From the NCBI RefSeq assembly GCF_024586455.1, contig NC_065920.1, forward strand, positions 17,012,144-17,076,143: a DNA stretch of 64,000 nucleotides, given 5' to 3'. The notes beneath the pieces are model-generated. The model was given only the letters and a program-made list of their open reading frames with translations. It was not told the origin of the DNA and did no database searches. The translations under genes were made by a program, and so were the position numbers. Each line of letters begins with the position of its first letter. Position 1 is the first letter of the stretch. Positions 48,176-60,059 of this stretch are shown in pieces. This DNA comes from Bactrocera neohumeralis. Lineage: Eukaryota > Arthropoda > Insecta > Diptera > Tephritidae.

Positions 48176-49889
48176 AACTAAAAATAGTTCAATATATTTT
48201 CCCTGGCTACTTTACTGTTTCTTCTCTCTTTCTTCTTCTTTCTTCTTAATTTTTACGAGCACTTCATTGATAACTTATAAATAAAAAAAGTAACTGGGGT
48301 TCCGTCGGCCATTTAGGCTGCGCATAAACTACAAATTATCGCTGATGACTTTTTAATAATAATTATCGGAACTAAATTGAATTGCGGACGAGTAACCCAC
48401 GCTGGGTCATTATGGGAAACTTATGTCAGTATTAAATAATGAAGTGAGCCAATACTTCAAAAACACACACACACACGCACTCTTTCTCTCATATACATAT
48501 GTACATATGTATGTATGTGAAAGCATTTGTGTGTCAGGCAATTCAATTTAGTTTAATTCTCTGTGCGCGCGGTGTGGTCGCTCCAAGTGGACAGAAGGAC
48601 GGACATACTTACATACATATACTATAAGCATACTCATAAGTTGTCTGTCATCTGGCGTGTGAAGGCGCGTATATGTATGTGTGTGTGTGCCACCAACCGC
48701 CAACCAATTAAAATGTGGAAATGAAAAAAATTAAAAAAATGCAATGAATAGCTGATGAAAAGCGTATAATGCGCTGGAAAAAAGTGGAAACTTCCGTTAA
48801 TATTACAATCATGTGTGGCTAGCACTAAAACACACACACACACATTTACTTGTATGGCTGTGTGCACTCATATATTCGTTTGCTTTTAATTTATTACATT
48901 GGAAAATTTGTACGCATTTTTATCGAAAAAATTGATAAAATTGATTTACGTTCATTGGCTTCATTGAGCAGCAACAGCAACAACAACAACAGCAACAGCA
49001 ATGACTGTGGCAGCGGTAGCAGGGCAATTGCATACCGGCGACGCCCTTTGTATGCGCGTCAGCTGTGGTCATGTTGCGGCTTTTCGTATGACTTTGTTCA
49101 ATAATTCTCTTTTTATTAGCCCAACGCCGGTTCATGTGCCGTTATGTAGTTCACTTTTTAATGAATTCGGTAATGACTTCGAAGATAAGTTAAGTTGGTT
49201 AATTTCGAATTGGTGGCGGTGAAATAGTTGCGGCAATTAGTAAGTGGCACTATTGACTGAATTTTGGTTGGGAAATGTTTATATGAATCGCCATGGTACA
49301 CAAATTTATTAAACTCTGTAGTGTTTAATACTCTGCAAGTCAGAAAATCGCGTTTTTTAGCTATAATTCCTTTCAAAGGTACATTTTTTATAGCATAAGT
49401 ACTTTTGATCGGTAAGTTTATATACATAGTATAGCAGCTAAATGTTATAGTTGTCCGATAATGTGAAATACTCCCTAGTACTTTTACTGCTTTCCGATAA
49501 GCTTTTGAACTTCATAAGCTATTAGCTCGAAGCTAGATTCAACTCGATATCCTCACTAAATTTTTCTTTTTTTGTGCAACCAAAGCTCATCGAAACATTC
49601 CCTAACTTCCGGAGAAGGGCCACTCTTGATAGTTGATATCTTAACTGTTTCACAACTCGGTTTACGAGTCCACTAAGCTTATTTCCTTTCAGAAACTCTG
49701 TGATGGCCAGAGGGGCACTTGTATAAACCGATTATTTTGTTAGTTTTCTTTAGTGTGCCACATACCAAGGAACTTTCTTCTTTAGTATAAATCATCCTGC
49801 ATCAATATTCTTATTTTTTAACTGCTAAAACACCCCTGAAAGGTGTAGGAACATATCAGTGTGATGCTTTAGGTAGTATATCGTCAGTT
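48176..49889. other. Non-coding DNA with CA and CAA microsatellites
   Basis: (CA)n at 48462-48478 and 48831-48844, CATA near 48490-48520, and CAACAG at 48968-49000. A short GC-richer stretch follows at 49000-49140. A possible RepA fragment on the minus strand lies at about 49395-49480. No gene recognised. Confidence 0.5.
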
Positions 49890-50129
49890 TATGACCTCCT
49901 CAAAGAAAGGGAAGAGTAAAAATTTACTTGGTTTTATGGTTGATATTCTTCTTGCGTTCTTTTTCTTCGGCACTAGTGTCATGGGATGGTCTGGGCCAGT
50001 TGCCTATGTACTTGGGTCTTTCATTGGACAAGGGGCGCTCGGAGGATTGGATGAGGGGAATCGGAGGAAATTTTCGCTAGATCATTGTCTTCCATACGTT
50101 CGACATGGCCTAACTAGCGCTTCATTCGC

Positions 50130-50735
50130 TTAACTATATCGGTATCGCCGTATAGTTCATACAGTTCATGGTTCCATCTTCTTCGGTACTCATCACTCAT
50201 GCAGACCGCTACAAATGACTTGCGGGGAACAGTTTTGCCATCTCATCCCGGTTCGACATCGTCCATGTTTCTATAACTAGGACGGAAATAATTAGAGACT
50301 TATAGATCGTTACATTTGGTAGTCGAAATCGGGATCTGCTTCTCAATTGCCTACCGAACCGTAGAGCTCGTCAAGTTCGTTGCTTTGCCTTATTCGAAAT
50401 TCATCGCTCTCGGAGACGGCTCCAAAGACCTTGTAAAGAACAGTTCTCTCGAAGGCTTCAAGTGGTTTGTCATCTGATCTCAAGAGATCTGCTTTTCAAT
50501 TTTCTACCGAGCCGTAGAGCTCATACAGTTCGCGGTTTAATCTTCTTCAAAATTCATCGCTCACGCAGATGGCTCCAAACCTTTTGAAGAACAGTTCTCT
50601 CGAAGGCTCCAAGTGTTTCCTTATCCTGGTCCGTCATCGTCCATCTTTTTCTGGCGTTTAATATAGATAAAATGTTGATAGACTTACAGAGCGTTACATT
50701 TGTTTGTAGGAAGAGGTATCTGCTTCTCAATTGCG
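50130..50735 (-). repeat. LINE segment present three times in tandem
   Basis: The segment running from CAATTGAGAAGCAGATC-type sequence through GAGAACTGTTC to GAGCTCTACGGCTCGGTAG occurs three times, with the CAATT landmark near 50726, 50496 and 50342. Both inner junctions have the same structure: the ELYG end runs into the (C)AATTGA.AAGCAGATC start. This indicates one duplication that was then amplified by unequal exchange. The middle unit is shorter. Confidence 0.75.
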
Positions 50736-50871
50736 TACCGTTCCCATAGTAGCACCTGTTGACAAGGGCCATTCTGCGCTTGATCTCCAGACTTATATTG
50801 TAAGTGGTATTTATGTTGGTTCCAAATTTATAGTTGCTATCAGTGATGTGATTTCCATGACGTGATGAATC

Positions 50872-51235
50872 TTTGTTTCTGGCCTCCAAGTATCTTGTCT
50901 TTTCCTCGTTCACCGAGAGACCAACTTATTTCGTTTGTTTCTTCGGCTTGAAAAAGCTGTGCAGTTGGATTTGTTGTTAAAGTCTTTAATACCAATGTCA
51001 CCTGCTTATCTCTGTGGCATTATCTGTTTAGAACGCGAGAACTCTTCGTTTCTGGCCTCCAAGTATCTTGTCTTTCTTCCGTTTCTGGGCTGGAAAAGGT
51101 TGCGCTGATGGTTTTGTTGTCAAGATCTGTGATACCAATGTCACCTGCTTACCCCATAGCATTGTCTGTTTGGAGTAGGTGGTGGCACTGCGGTTCAGAT
51201 TAGCTGCTCCTTTCACTTTTTCCAGCATTATATTG
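50872..51235 (-). repeat. Second tandem duplication inside the same LINE
   Basis: TTTCTGGCCTCCAAGTATCT occurs at about 50876 and 51049 (173 bp apart), and ACCAATGTCACCTGCTTA at 50991 and 51134. The right-hand copy lacks about 30 bp between these words. Both copies derive from the KTRYLEA-coding part of the reverse transcriptase. Confidence 0.75.
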
Positions 51236-51420
51236 AAGAAGGCGCACGAAATCGAATCACCCTGTTCAAAACGTCGTCTGGTAGGGAATTCGGGGAGGTC
51301 TTTTTGATTTTAATGGAGCTAACGGTTGTGCTCAACGTCAGTCTGTATAATCGTACAAGTTTCGACGAGATATCTTATATATCAATTTATGTGATGAGGT
51401 CCTTGGTTGGGTAGATTCTG

Positions 51421-52869
51421 TTCAATTTATTGCCTGTCATTATATTGTCATTCTGTTTGGCATCTGATACATATGTATCTACCAGACCTACACCATTAAC
51501 TCAAGAAACCTGCCAAATGAAAAATATCCACACAGTGTCTGCCTGGAGGTTAGAATTGAAAGAGGTTGGAGTATATTTCTTTTCCCCACCACGGTATTAC
51601 CTTCTCATATAAATTTACATACAGCTATCCTTTGTCTGTAAAGCACACCCTCACCCACACGCTTATTGTCATAACACATATTCACCCACTTGCTTGCTCG
51701 CATGTATGTATGTATGTGTGTGCATATAATTATTTATGCAAATTTCGCTTAACAGCCAACTGCCTCCATATTGTCGCATCATTTACCATTTACAAAATTG
51801 TTTAATTCAATTATATAATTATGCATATGGTTTTTTCAATGCGCACGAGCGCACAACCAACACACATCCACTCGCACGCGCACATACATATACACTGCCA
51901 GGCTTACGGAAGGACCCACGCACTTGCTGCACCCTCGCAGCGCAACTTTTGTTTAAAGTAATTCTCTGTTTTTTTTTTTTTTTAGATGGCAACACGCACA
52001 ATTTTGTAATTTGAAACAGTAGCTACTGCTGAGCAGCCCTCACCTCCCCCTTTCTACTGGCGTGTCATAAAAAAGCTTACAATGAGTTCATAAGCACGTG
52101 CATAAGTTGACTGCCATCGTCATATGCTTATAGGAATCGACATATACGCATTTGTAAATGAATATATACATATGTATGTATATATATACGTATGTATGTA
52201 TATATGTATGTATTATTATTTGCTCATTTCTTTTGGCTTAGCTGGTGCACGCTTAAAAACTTTTTTATTTGTGGAAAATAAAGTTTGGCAGAAAAATATA
52301 AAAACAGCTTCGCGATATTCCTCATTTGCTTAATGTGTCCTTAGAGGCAGGGCTGTTGGTGCTCATAAATGACTTAGCTCTTAGCCTGCCCCTCAGACTG
52401 ACTCGCTCTTTTGTCTTGCGTTTCGTTTGTAAAGCAACGGCATATTCGGATTTGAATTTTATGACTTTAAAGATTTGCGCGCAAGCTCATATGTATTATT
52501 CTATATATTATACACATACATATGCATATATACTATATATGTTGTGTGTATGTGTATGTAAGCCAGTGCGCCGAATGTCGTTATGGAAATTTGAGATTTT
52601 GTAATTTTGGCAACAGAGCTTTGAAGCATATGAGTTGCAGATTCTACAAGAGAAGTAATAAAAGTGGGAGGTGCATGGAAAGGGGGGGTGGTGAAAGAGC
52701 TATAATTAGGGATTTAAAATTTTCAATACATTTAATGGCTTGATACGATTTGGCATGCAGGCTGTACATATTGTAGATATACATAGATATGTAAAAAATG
52801 TGATATAGTAGCTTTGATGCTAGCTAGAACTTAATGTAGCGTTGGCTTAGCCAATAAATTGTATCAAAT
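51421..52869. other. Non-coding DNA with CATA/TATG microsatellites
   Basis: Microsatellites at 51700-51720, 52160-52215 and 52500-52560, and a poly-T run at 51969-51985. GC-richer unique stretches at 51840-51950 and 52330-52440. No gene recognised. Confidence 0.5.
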
Positions 52870-53760
52870 CATTTGAAGTCATCTTACATATAAAAAAAAT
52901 AGCTTTTCATACAAATACTTGACCGATCAGTTTCTTTAGCAGCTATATCCTATAGTAAGCCTATTGAAATGATAACTCGGATCGTGTGACCTTGCCGTAC
53001 ACAATAATCTGTGCCAACTTTCATTGAAATATATTGTCAAAAAAAGCTTTCCAAACAAGAACATGGTTTGGACAGCCGTATGCTGTCAGTATTCTTTTGA
53101 GATCTGGGAACAAGAAATAGTCGCTGAGGGTCAGATCTGAAGAATACAGTGGTTGCGGAGACAATTCGAAGTTCAATTCATGGATTTTTGCCATCGTTTT
53201 CACTGACTTGTGACACGGGGGTCTTGACTTGGCTGTTTGCGGCGATTTCGATCATTCAAACGATCCAATAACGCTGATTAATAGTAGCTGTTGATGGTCC
53301 TTCCCCTTTTCAAGCTAGTCAATAAAATTAATTCCTTGCGCATCTCAAACTCTAGACGCCATAACATAGCCAGCCAATGTTGCATTTTTTAACACTTTGG
53401 AGCGGGTTCATCGTCCGCAGTCCGCTCGGATGACTATCCATTGGAGATTTATAGAGTGACTGCCATCTCGAATAACTTCAGTTTGCGGTCATCCAAAATT
53501 ATTTTGTGGCCTTTTTTGATGTTTTCTTCGGTAACAACCTCTTTGAGTGTTCACTCCCTTCACCGTTTCGGTGCTCATCTCACCACGTCTAAACTTAGCA
53601 TAACAATCCTAATAGTTGCTACCTCTGGGGCAGTGTTTGGAACAGACGGATATGATAAAATTGATTCAGCTTCTCAGGACTTATATATGTATATATTTTT
53701 ATAGGATCTCCGACGTTTCCTTATGGTTGTTACAAACTTCGCGGCAAACTTAGCAGGTAC
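52870..53760 (-). repeat. RepA copy 5, interrupted by a mariner
   Basis: Minus strand. Core sequence at 52880-53060 (a CTTGACCGATCAGTTT..AGCAGCTATATCCTATAGT word and the TTTCCAAACAAGAACAT end). The 5' region resumes at 53650-53760 with AAGTTTGCCGCGAAGTTTGT, then GGAAACGTCGGAGATCCTAT and ATCATATCCGTCTGTTC. The interval between is a mariner. The 5' hairpin is decayed. Confidence 0.7.
53062..53650 (-). mobile_element. Irritans-type mariner relic, family MarG, inside RepA
   Basis: Minus strand. Remnants in order: a CYAKFRRGEMSTETVKG-like HTH linker, then a region similar to RKHQKRPQNNFG, a VMASRV/DAQGINFIDWLEKGK stretch, then KTMAKIHELNFELSPQPLYS-SDLTLSDYFLF and DLKRILTAYG. SPDLAPSD of the family has become SSDLTLSD, with the last Asp kept. 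The middle, with the first and second catalytic Asp, is deleted. Wording is that of the irritans subfamily. Non-functional. Confidence 0.85.
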
Positions 53761-54645
53761 ACGCCACCGACGCTTCATGTTATCTTCCCGCACCTTCCGT
53801 ACAAAACGTCCTCGGCCGACATTAATACTCTCCATTTTTTGTTGGCACTTTGTCTTCGAAGGAGTCGCAGTGCATCGCCCGGTTTTATGATGCAGCTCTA
53901 TTCCACTATCTTGAGGATGGCAACCTCTCACAGGCCATAGTAGGGAAGGGTCATCCTTATATTTCAGTAGTTTGACCACGCTGTTTCACAGTCAGCGGTC
54001 AGTCGCCTTTTAGCCGTAGTATTTTCCTCAATCCGGTTCGCAAATTTCGAATACTTGAACGAGTATTACGTTCGCATTGCGTAAACTCGGCCTTCTTCCC
54101 TTAGCCCAAGCCAACTTTTACTCTTCTATCTTCATCCAGTTAGACTTGCGGCTAAGTCTTTTATGGACTTTGATCCCCGTTTTATATATAACTTTTGCCT
54201 ACAACCCCTTCTTGCGGTTTTTTGTCCTGAACCTAGTCCTTAATGCCGAAGGAGCACCTTTCGCTTCCCCCGGAGTTCGCAGAAAAGCTTCATCTCGATT
54301 TTGTTAACGCTTCCTACCTTTTCGAGGTCCGAGTCTTCATGGACCGTGGCGGCTTCGCATTGTAAAGCCGGTTTGGTAGTAGCACTACAACCGTTGTGAA
54401 CTGGTCCTCTCAAAACAGACGTATAGCCGTGGCGATGCAGCAAGTAGACTAACTGTGCCTTTCGGCGGTAGCAGCCACTTCTCTCACCGCCTTTTATGCT
54501 GTTATCCCACTACGCTTTTTTTTATCGTTTTCCTTCGTATTGAGTTTATAGTCGTTGGACCTCTACCACTCACGTTTCATACATACCTCCAGGTGTCTCA
54601 TTAATAAAGGCGAGGTAGCTATACACCTCTCTCCCACATTGTGGT
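53761..54645 (-). other. Unidentified, possibly coding-derived stretch
   Basis: GC-richer than its surroundings, and the minus strand keeps frames of 101 and 67 codons (53979-53674 and 54443-54240) rich in Lys and Arg. It lies between a RepA 5' end and an RTE-like LINE tail in the same orientation. It could be an unrecognised transposable-element segment. I find no motif that names it. Confidence 0.35.
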
Positions 54646-54649
54646 ACGC

Positions 54650-54960
54650 AAAGCAAAGTGTTCTTCTTGTTTACTGGCGCAGACACCGCTTACGGGATTA
54701 TAGCCAAGTTAACAACAGCGCGCCAGTCGTCTCTTCTTTTCGCTGCGTGGCGTCAATTAGATATTCCAAGCCAGGCCAGGCCCTTCTCCACTTGGTCCTT
54801 CCAACGGAGTGGAGGTCTTCCTCTCCCTCTGCTTCCCCCGACGGCTACTGCGTCGAATACTTCCAGAGCTGGAGTGTTTTCGTCCATTCGGACAACATGA
54901 CCTAGCCAGCGTAGTCGCTGTAAAGTCACCAACAACATATACGGCTCTCAACTCTGATTT
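54650..54960 (-). mobile_element. RTE-like LINE relic, 3' end, copy 3
   Basis: Minus strand. LLVTLQRLRWLGHVVRMDEN, followed by TPALEVFDAVAVGGSRGRGR, PPLRWKDQVEKGLAWLGISN and a tail with AAGAAGAACA at 54655-54665. This is the C-terminal end of a LINE ORF2. It matches the 61838-62110 end of the next copy almost word for word, and is better preserved. Confidence 0.85.
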
Positions 54961-56169
54961 TTTTTCCTTATTTTAGAAGTTTATAACAGCTTAAATTCTC
55001 AGGCCTCTCTGAGAGAAAAAATCACAAGTAAAATGCTGCTTTCACATTGAAGACAGGAGGCTTGTATCAACTTTGTATAAGATCTTTCGTTGGAAATCTC
55101 TAAATTGCATTAATTCTAGAAAAACAAACTGCTCTGCTTTCTAAATAAAAAACCAAAGAGATCTTCAGATTCGTTATAAATCGAATCACGAAGAGAATGG
55201 GTCTACTCAAGGCCAATCTACTAAAATAAAAAGCGTCTGCTGGTGCTAATCAAACAGACGATATGCCATTCAAATCTATTAAAATGGTCCTATAAAGGAC
55301 AATCATTTTATCGTGAACTTCATGGCAGGAGATACAAATCATCGATAAGCACTATTCATTTTTCCGATCGCACCCGGCAACAACGGTATGCAGACATTTA
55401 GAAATCATTTTATAATTTTGAAATTGAATAGTATGCACTTTAATATTCCACACATAACACAATTATATTTGCCGTCGGCTCCTTTATAAATGCAATCAAA
55501 TATATTTCATCACAAATGAAATTGTATTACTTTATTGCTTTTCCCACACCATCAAGGCGATCACACAGAATTCAGAATTTATTCACTTAAAATGCACTCA
55601 AACGCCGTGCTCTGCATATTTAATAAATAAAACTTATTCATACAATAATATGAACTTCGCTAAATAACTCAAATCTAATTCTCTCACCGAAGCGGTGCTC
55701 TCAACTTTGACACGGCAACACTGGCTGCATACTAAACGCGATCACGTCGCGTCACTTATTAAAAATGCTCATTTCTTTTTAATGTTACAATTTAAATTTA
55801 TAATGAAAATGAATTTTGTGTGGAAAAAATGCAATTTAAGAATTCTCATGCTATTAAAAAGGCGTTGGAAGCACGTCTCTGAGTCGATGGGATTTACAAA
55901 ATATTTCTTTATTAAAATTGTTGATTTGCCTTTTTGAAATTAAGCGGTGAAGAGTGTGAAGACAGTAATAAATTTGAAATATTTTCTGGGATTTCTGGGA
56001 ATTAATTTACAAGGTGTTAAAAGGTAGAACAATTATTTGGTACCTTTTCATATGAACCCAAGCGTTTATATAAACTGTCTAATTTTTAGTTTCTTTTAAA
56101 TTGTTTTGATCTAGATTGGTCGGTTGAATCCAATAGCTTTAGGATATATGTAGCTCCTAATTCGGAGTG
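54961..56169. other. AT-rich non-coding DNA
   Basis: No known element recognised. A short GC-rich word ACCGAAGCGGT lies at 55687-55697. Confidence 0.45.
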
Positions 56170-57160
56170 ACGGCTTAGGAAGTGAGCGCCGGGATCTATT
56201 GCGCGGAGCTAGATCTCAGGCCACCCTTCAAACAACCGGAATGCTGCAGTATCTTCCAAGTAGAAGTCTTTGCGGTCAGTAAAGCTGAGATAGCTAATAA
56301 CACCAGAAATGGCATGAAAAAGATCAAAATATACATATGTCGAGAGTCATAATTAAAGCAATAACCTCACATCGCATTATCTGAGAGAATTCCCTTAGAA
56401 CTTGGGAGGAGGTATATGTGCTGGCTTTCGAAAAACGAATACATATACATATACTAGATTTCAAGCGATAAGGGCGCTACGGTAGACAAAATTGCCAATG
56501 AGATTAGCCAAATTGCAAAGGAAATAAGCAATTCGCTAAAATACACATAAATACGCATCGAAATTCCCTAAAGGTCTGACAAACCAGGATAAGATGGAAT
56601 GCCTTAAGGGCATGCATAATCGCCAGGATTAAGTGCTAAGAAGCAGAAGGAAAACACTATAGCTTTTCTAGAAAATACTTCAGGACGGTTGTTGGCCTAG
56701 TCACAGATCCCACCCTACTGGCATCCTATGCGAGCCTTATGGTCATTATTAACGAAGAAACAAGTAGAAAGTGCATCTCAAATCAATAGCAACTCTTTAA
56801 AAGCATTGTTTGTTGTGGTTTGCAGACCGAGGGCATTATTGGCTCCTATTTCTTTAAATATTGCAATTAATGTTACCCTCACTTCTGAGCGCAACAAGAG
56901 CGATTTTTTCGAGTCACAGATGCCTAGAGCTGGGCACCAGGCAAAAAATGGAACATCTCTTGTGCACTTGTCCCGCATTGGCCAAACTAAGCTGTAAGCA
57001 ACTGGGGTCTCCACGCTCTGATATACTGGAGGCGGTATTGAAGGTGAAGCGGCAGAGACTGTCAAGCGCAGACATCATAAAGGAACTAGCAGCTAAACTC
57101 CAACTGGTATCACAAAGAACCAGGCTTATTGGCCTACCAGATTAACCTAACCTTACCTTT
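56170..57160 (+). mobile_element. I/Jockey-type LINE relic with RNase H and C-terminal cysteine motif, copy 2
   Basis: Plus strand. RNase H remnant near 56175: SAGIYCAELDLRPPFKQPEC, CSIFQVEVFAVSKAEIANNT, RNGMKKIKIYI. Near 56690-56760: RTVVGLVTDPTLLASYASLM, VIINEETSRKC. Then HLLCTCPALAKLSCKQLGSP (a CxC..C zinc-knuckle-like end) and SQRTRLIGLPD before a stop near 57145. The RT domain is absent and there are several shifts. Matches the copy at 46880 in the RNase H part; this copy keeps the better C-terminus. Confidence 0.82.
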
Positions 57161-58165
57161 GATTCCTACGACAATACCAATCCTCCGAATGCTAAAGGTT
57201 TTACCAGGTATAGCCAGCCATAGTTCCCATACTACCTTTACTGCTTACTAACGAACCTTTTGTTACTAAATCAATTCACTTTACGTACCAGTCACTTGAC
57301 TACCTACAAGTAGGTCACCATGGCTTTGTAAAAGTGATGATTTAACTTCGTTGAACTAACTTTTGAAGGGATCCGTCACACTGATAAGCTAGCTTTGTCT
57401 AATTGTAAGCCATATTAGACATATTATTTAATTAGCAGGATGCTATTTATAAGATCCAGTCTTTAAAGTCAGTATATTGGTAATTTTATATTTTTTGGAT
57501 GAAACGCCCTTTAAGAATATAGTATATTTATTTGGAACTAGTGGCTATTTAGTTAGGCAAATTTGACTCTCGATGCCCTCAAATTTTCAATTATTTACTA
57601 GACGTGACTTGCTAGTTTCCTTGACTTTGTAAAGTTAATAGGTTCGTCTAGCAATCAAAGATAACATCAACTTAATATCTTGGCACTGGTAAAGGAGTTC
57701 CGTTGCCTGTCCTGTTCGGCTGACTCTCACAAGAGTTGTGCAATCGTCAGCACAACTGTGATAGCAAAACTCTACTGGCTGAGATTAGTAAGAAATTCAT
57801 TGTACTTCTCGCTTTCTGTAAGGCTAACCGTTTCCTAGCTGTAGTGGTTATGTTTGAGAGCAAGTCAGAAATCTTATTCATCAAAGCAATTGTAAAGAAT
57901 GTACAGTTCTTTTGGTCTGCCTGATTTTTAAATAGATAATGTGTTTGAAATAATTTGGTACCCATATTCCCTACAGTCATTGAAATTAGAAACCTGAATG
58001 GAAATATGTTGAACTCAAGGTGCTTTATATATATGTACATACTATACATGAAGATTCAAATCCATATCTAGCAGTTTTTGATATCTTTGAAACGTCGGAG
58101 TGTGATCTCCGTCGCCTTAATATCTAACCAAACCTAAACTACATACATAGTATATACCCGATTTA
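57161..58165. other. Unique non-coding DNA
   Basis: No gene or known repeat. A 62-codon plus-strand frame near 57736 and a 100-codon minus-strand frame over it have no motif. Confidence 0.45.
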
Positions 58166-58167
58166 AT

Positions 58168-58350
58168 ACAGGGTTGCCAACTCTAACCAATTCGGCAGCA
58201 TGTAACCTCAATCTGAAGATAGAGAAGGGCTTTGATTCGTCTTTCGAAGTCTTTGGTCTCACAGTGGTCTACTAAACAAAACCTCACACACCACGCATGG
58301 TTGCCAACCCCATCCAATTCGCCAGCACCGCTTGTAACCTTAATTTAATT
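58168..58350. repeat. Short direct duplication, offset about 126 bp
   Basis: GGTTGCCAACTCTAACCAAT..CGGCAGCA, then TGTAACCT.AAT, near 58174 is repeated as GGTTGCCAACCCCATCCAAT..CGCCAGCA, CTTGTAACCTTAAT near 58300. Confidence 0.65.
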
Positions 58351-58805
58351 AAAAAAATATATGCATATCGAGTGTTTATTTCATTATAGAGCTTTCAAAT
58401 ATCAATAGGCAGCTAAATTAAATAAAAATGCAAAAAGCTGGAAAACAAAAATAAAAGAATAGAGAATACTCACGTAAGCTGCACGCTTAAATCCACTGCA
58501 TACCGTCACATGATTTCGCCAACATTTGCTCCACTTGGTATTATTGTTTGTGTTATGTTTTTATTGTTTTATTTTATTTTCATTTTTATTTTTATACAGA
58601 CAATTTTATTTTATTTTTCTTTTTTGCATTTTTACATTGAATGTAGAATATAAAATAAATACATACGGCTTAAATTAAAATCCAACTTAATACGATTAAG
58701 TTCGCTGATACTTTTTTCGCATTTTATACATTTTATTTCTCTATGCTTTTCACTTTTGCAAATACATACATATGCGTATATTGTATGTATGCATGTGTAT
58801 TTTAT
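58351..58805. other. AT-rich non-coding DNA
   Basis: TTTTATTTT-rich tract at 58545-58625 and a CATA/TATG word cluster at 58760-58815. No gene. Confidence 0.5.
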
Positions 58806-58892
58806 ATAAGTATATACTGATACCCTCAACAGAGTATATTAAGTTTGCTACGAAGTTTGTAAAAAGCGGAAATGTCGAAGAGTAAAGTATAT

Positions 58893-59845
58893 ATAAAAAG
58901 TATCCATTTCGAGGTTCCCTACTTTAAAAGAAAAAATACAAAAACACTTCAAATTTAATGGGGAACTTTTATAATCATTCGAAAGAACATTGTTTGGCAT
59001 TTATTTTTTGCAGATTATCTCTTTCAAATGTTGGCCGTGGCTACGTCTCGGATGGTCCATCCGTTGAGTCTAATTTTATATGATTCGTTCGATCATTTCG
59101 ACTAGTAACTGGCCAATAGACGCGTGATGTTCTGCTACAAGGCCTGAATCGAAGCGGTATTACCCGCATAGACTTTAAACTTTACATATCTTCACAGGAA
59201 ATTGTCACACGATCTTTGTATCCAATCGACCGGCTCAAAACATGAAATTATCTGCTCACCGAAGTGTTCTCTCAATAAATCCACTAATTGATGCGATGTG
59301 TGGGAAGTGGCGCCATCTTATTGAAACCAAATGTCGCCAAGATCACGAGCTTCAATTTCAGGCATCAAATAGTCGGTTTTCATTTTTGCAGAAATATGTA
59401 CTCGTACCGCTGATTCCACCGGCCCACAAAACACACCAAACCGTTGTTTTTTTCTTGGATGAAAAGACAACTCTCGAATCTTTTCAGGTTGGTCTTTGTC
59501 CCAAATGCGGCAATTGTGCTTATTTACATACTCATTGAGCCAGAAATAAACCTCATCGTTGAACAAAATTTGGATCGAAAAGGTTGGATCTTCTTGGAAC
59601 TTTTCAAGATTCCATAGAGAAAAGCGGTTCTTTCAAAAACTGTATTCTGTACGTTTGCGATTATGACCTCGACGTAACATGGGTTAAGTCGTTCCATACG
59701 TCAATCTGAGTTGCTGCGAATGGCACCGAATCGACTCTCCACGGTCTTCGTGTACATTCTCAGCTACGGCTGGTATATATTCCTCACTGAGTGCTGGACG
59801 TGGTCTATTCAGTCGAATATTATTCAATAGTGAATGGATCACCGT
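58893..59845 (-). mobile_element. DDE_3-type transposon relic, copy 3, inside RepA
   Basis: Minus strand, the best of the three copies. From the N-terminal side: LLNNIRLNRPRPALSEEYIP, AVAENVHEDRGESIRCHSQQ, LRLTYGTT, then ILFNDEVYFWLNEYVNKHNC, RIWDKDQPEKIRELSFHP, GVFCGPVESAVRVHISAKMK, YLMPEIEARDLGDIWFQ, stop, DGATSHTSHQLVDLLREHFG. The stop replaces the residue just before the DGA Asp. The C-terminal end is similar to MDHPRRS and LKEIIFKN. The left terminus near 58900 resembles 30938. Frames are broken and the HTH start is missing. Confidence 0.85.
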
Positions 59846-60059
59846 CACTTTGTCCGTATATACCCGAACTAGACCTTCAGTTTTAGAGATATCAATCTGA
59901 AATTTTATACATGTCCCTTTCTCTTGAAGAAGCTGCTCAATTCTCGGAACCGCCGATATGGGACCAATATAACCTGCGTCATACAAATTGACCGATCAAA
60001 AACTGAGCCCTTGTAAGGAAAATTTTTTTATTTGAAAAGATATTTTCAAGAAATTTGGC

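Larger units (their letters stand above)
49890..51420 (-). mobile_element. RTE-like LINE relic, copy 2, with internal tandem duplications
   Basis: Minus strand. From the N-terminal side: DISSKLVRLYRLTLSTTVSS, QGD-containing stretch, FFNIMLEKVKGAANLNRSAT, then NEEKTRYLEARNKDSSRHGN, ISLEIKRRMALVNRCYYGNG, RWTMTDQDKETLGAFERTVL, then three successive ELYELYG-type segments, and finally LGHVERMEDNDLAK near 50090. The piece around the catalytic YADD motif is missing or rearranged. Two regions are duplicated in tandem (50130-50735 and 50872-51235). It is dead. Assignment to an RTE-like clade is by recalled wording. Confidence 0.8.

Noticed and set aside
49891..50133. 80-codon plus-strand frame with a hydrophobic, Gly-rich stretch
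   Set aside because: It overlaps the C-terminal end of a LINE relic readable on the minus strand (LGHVERMEDND).
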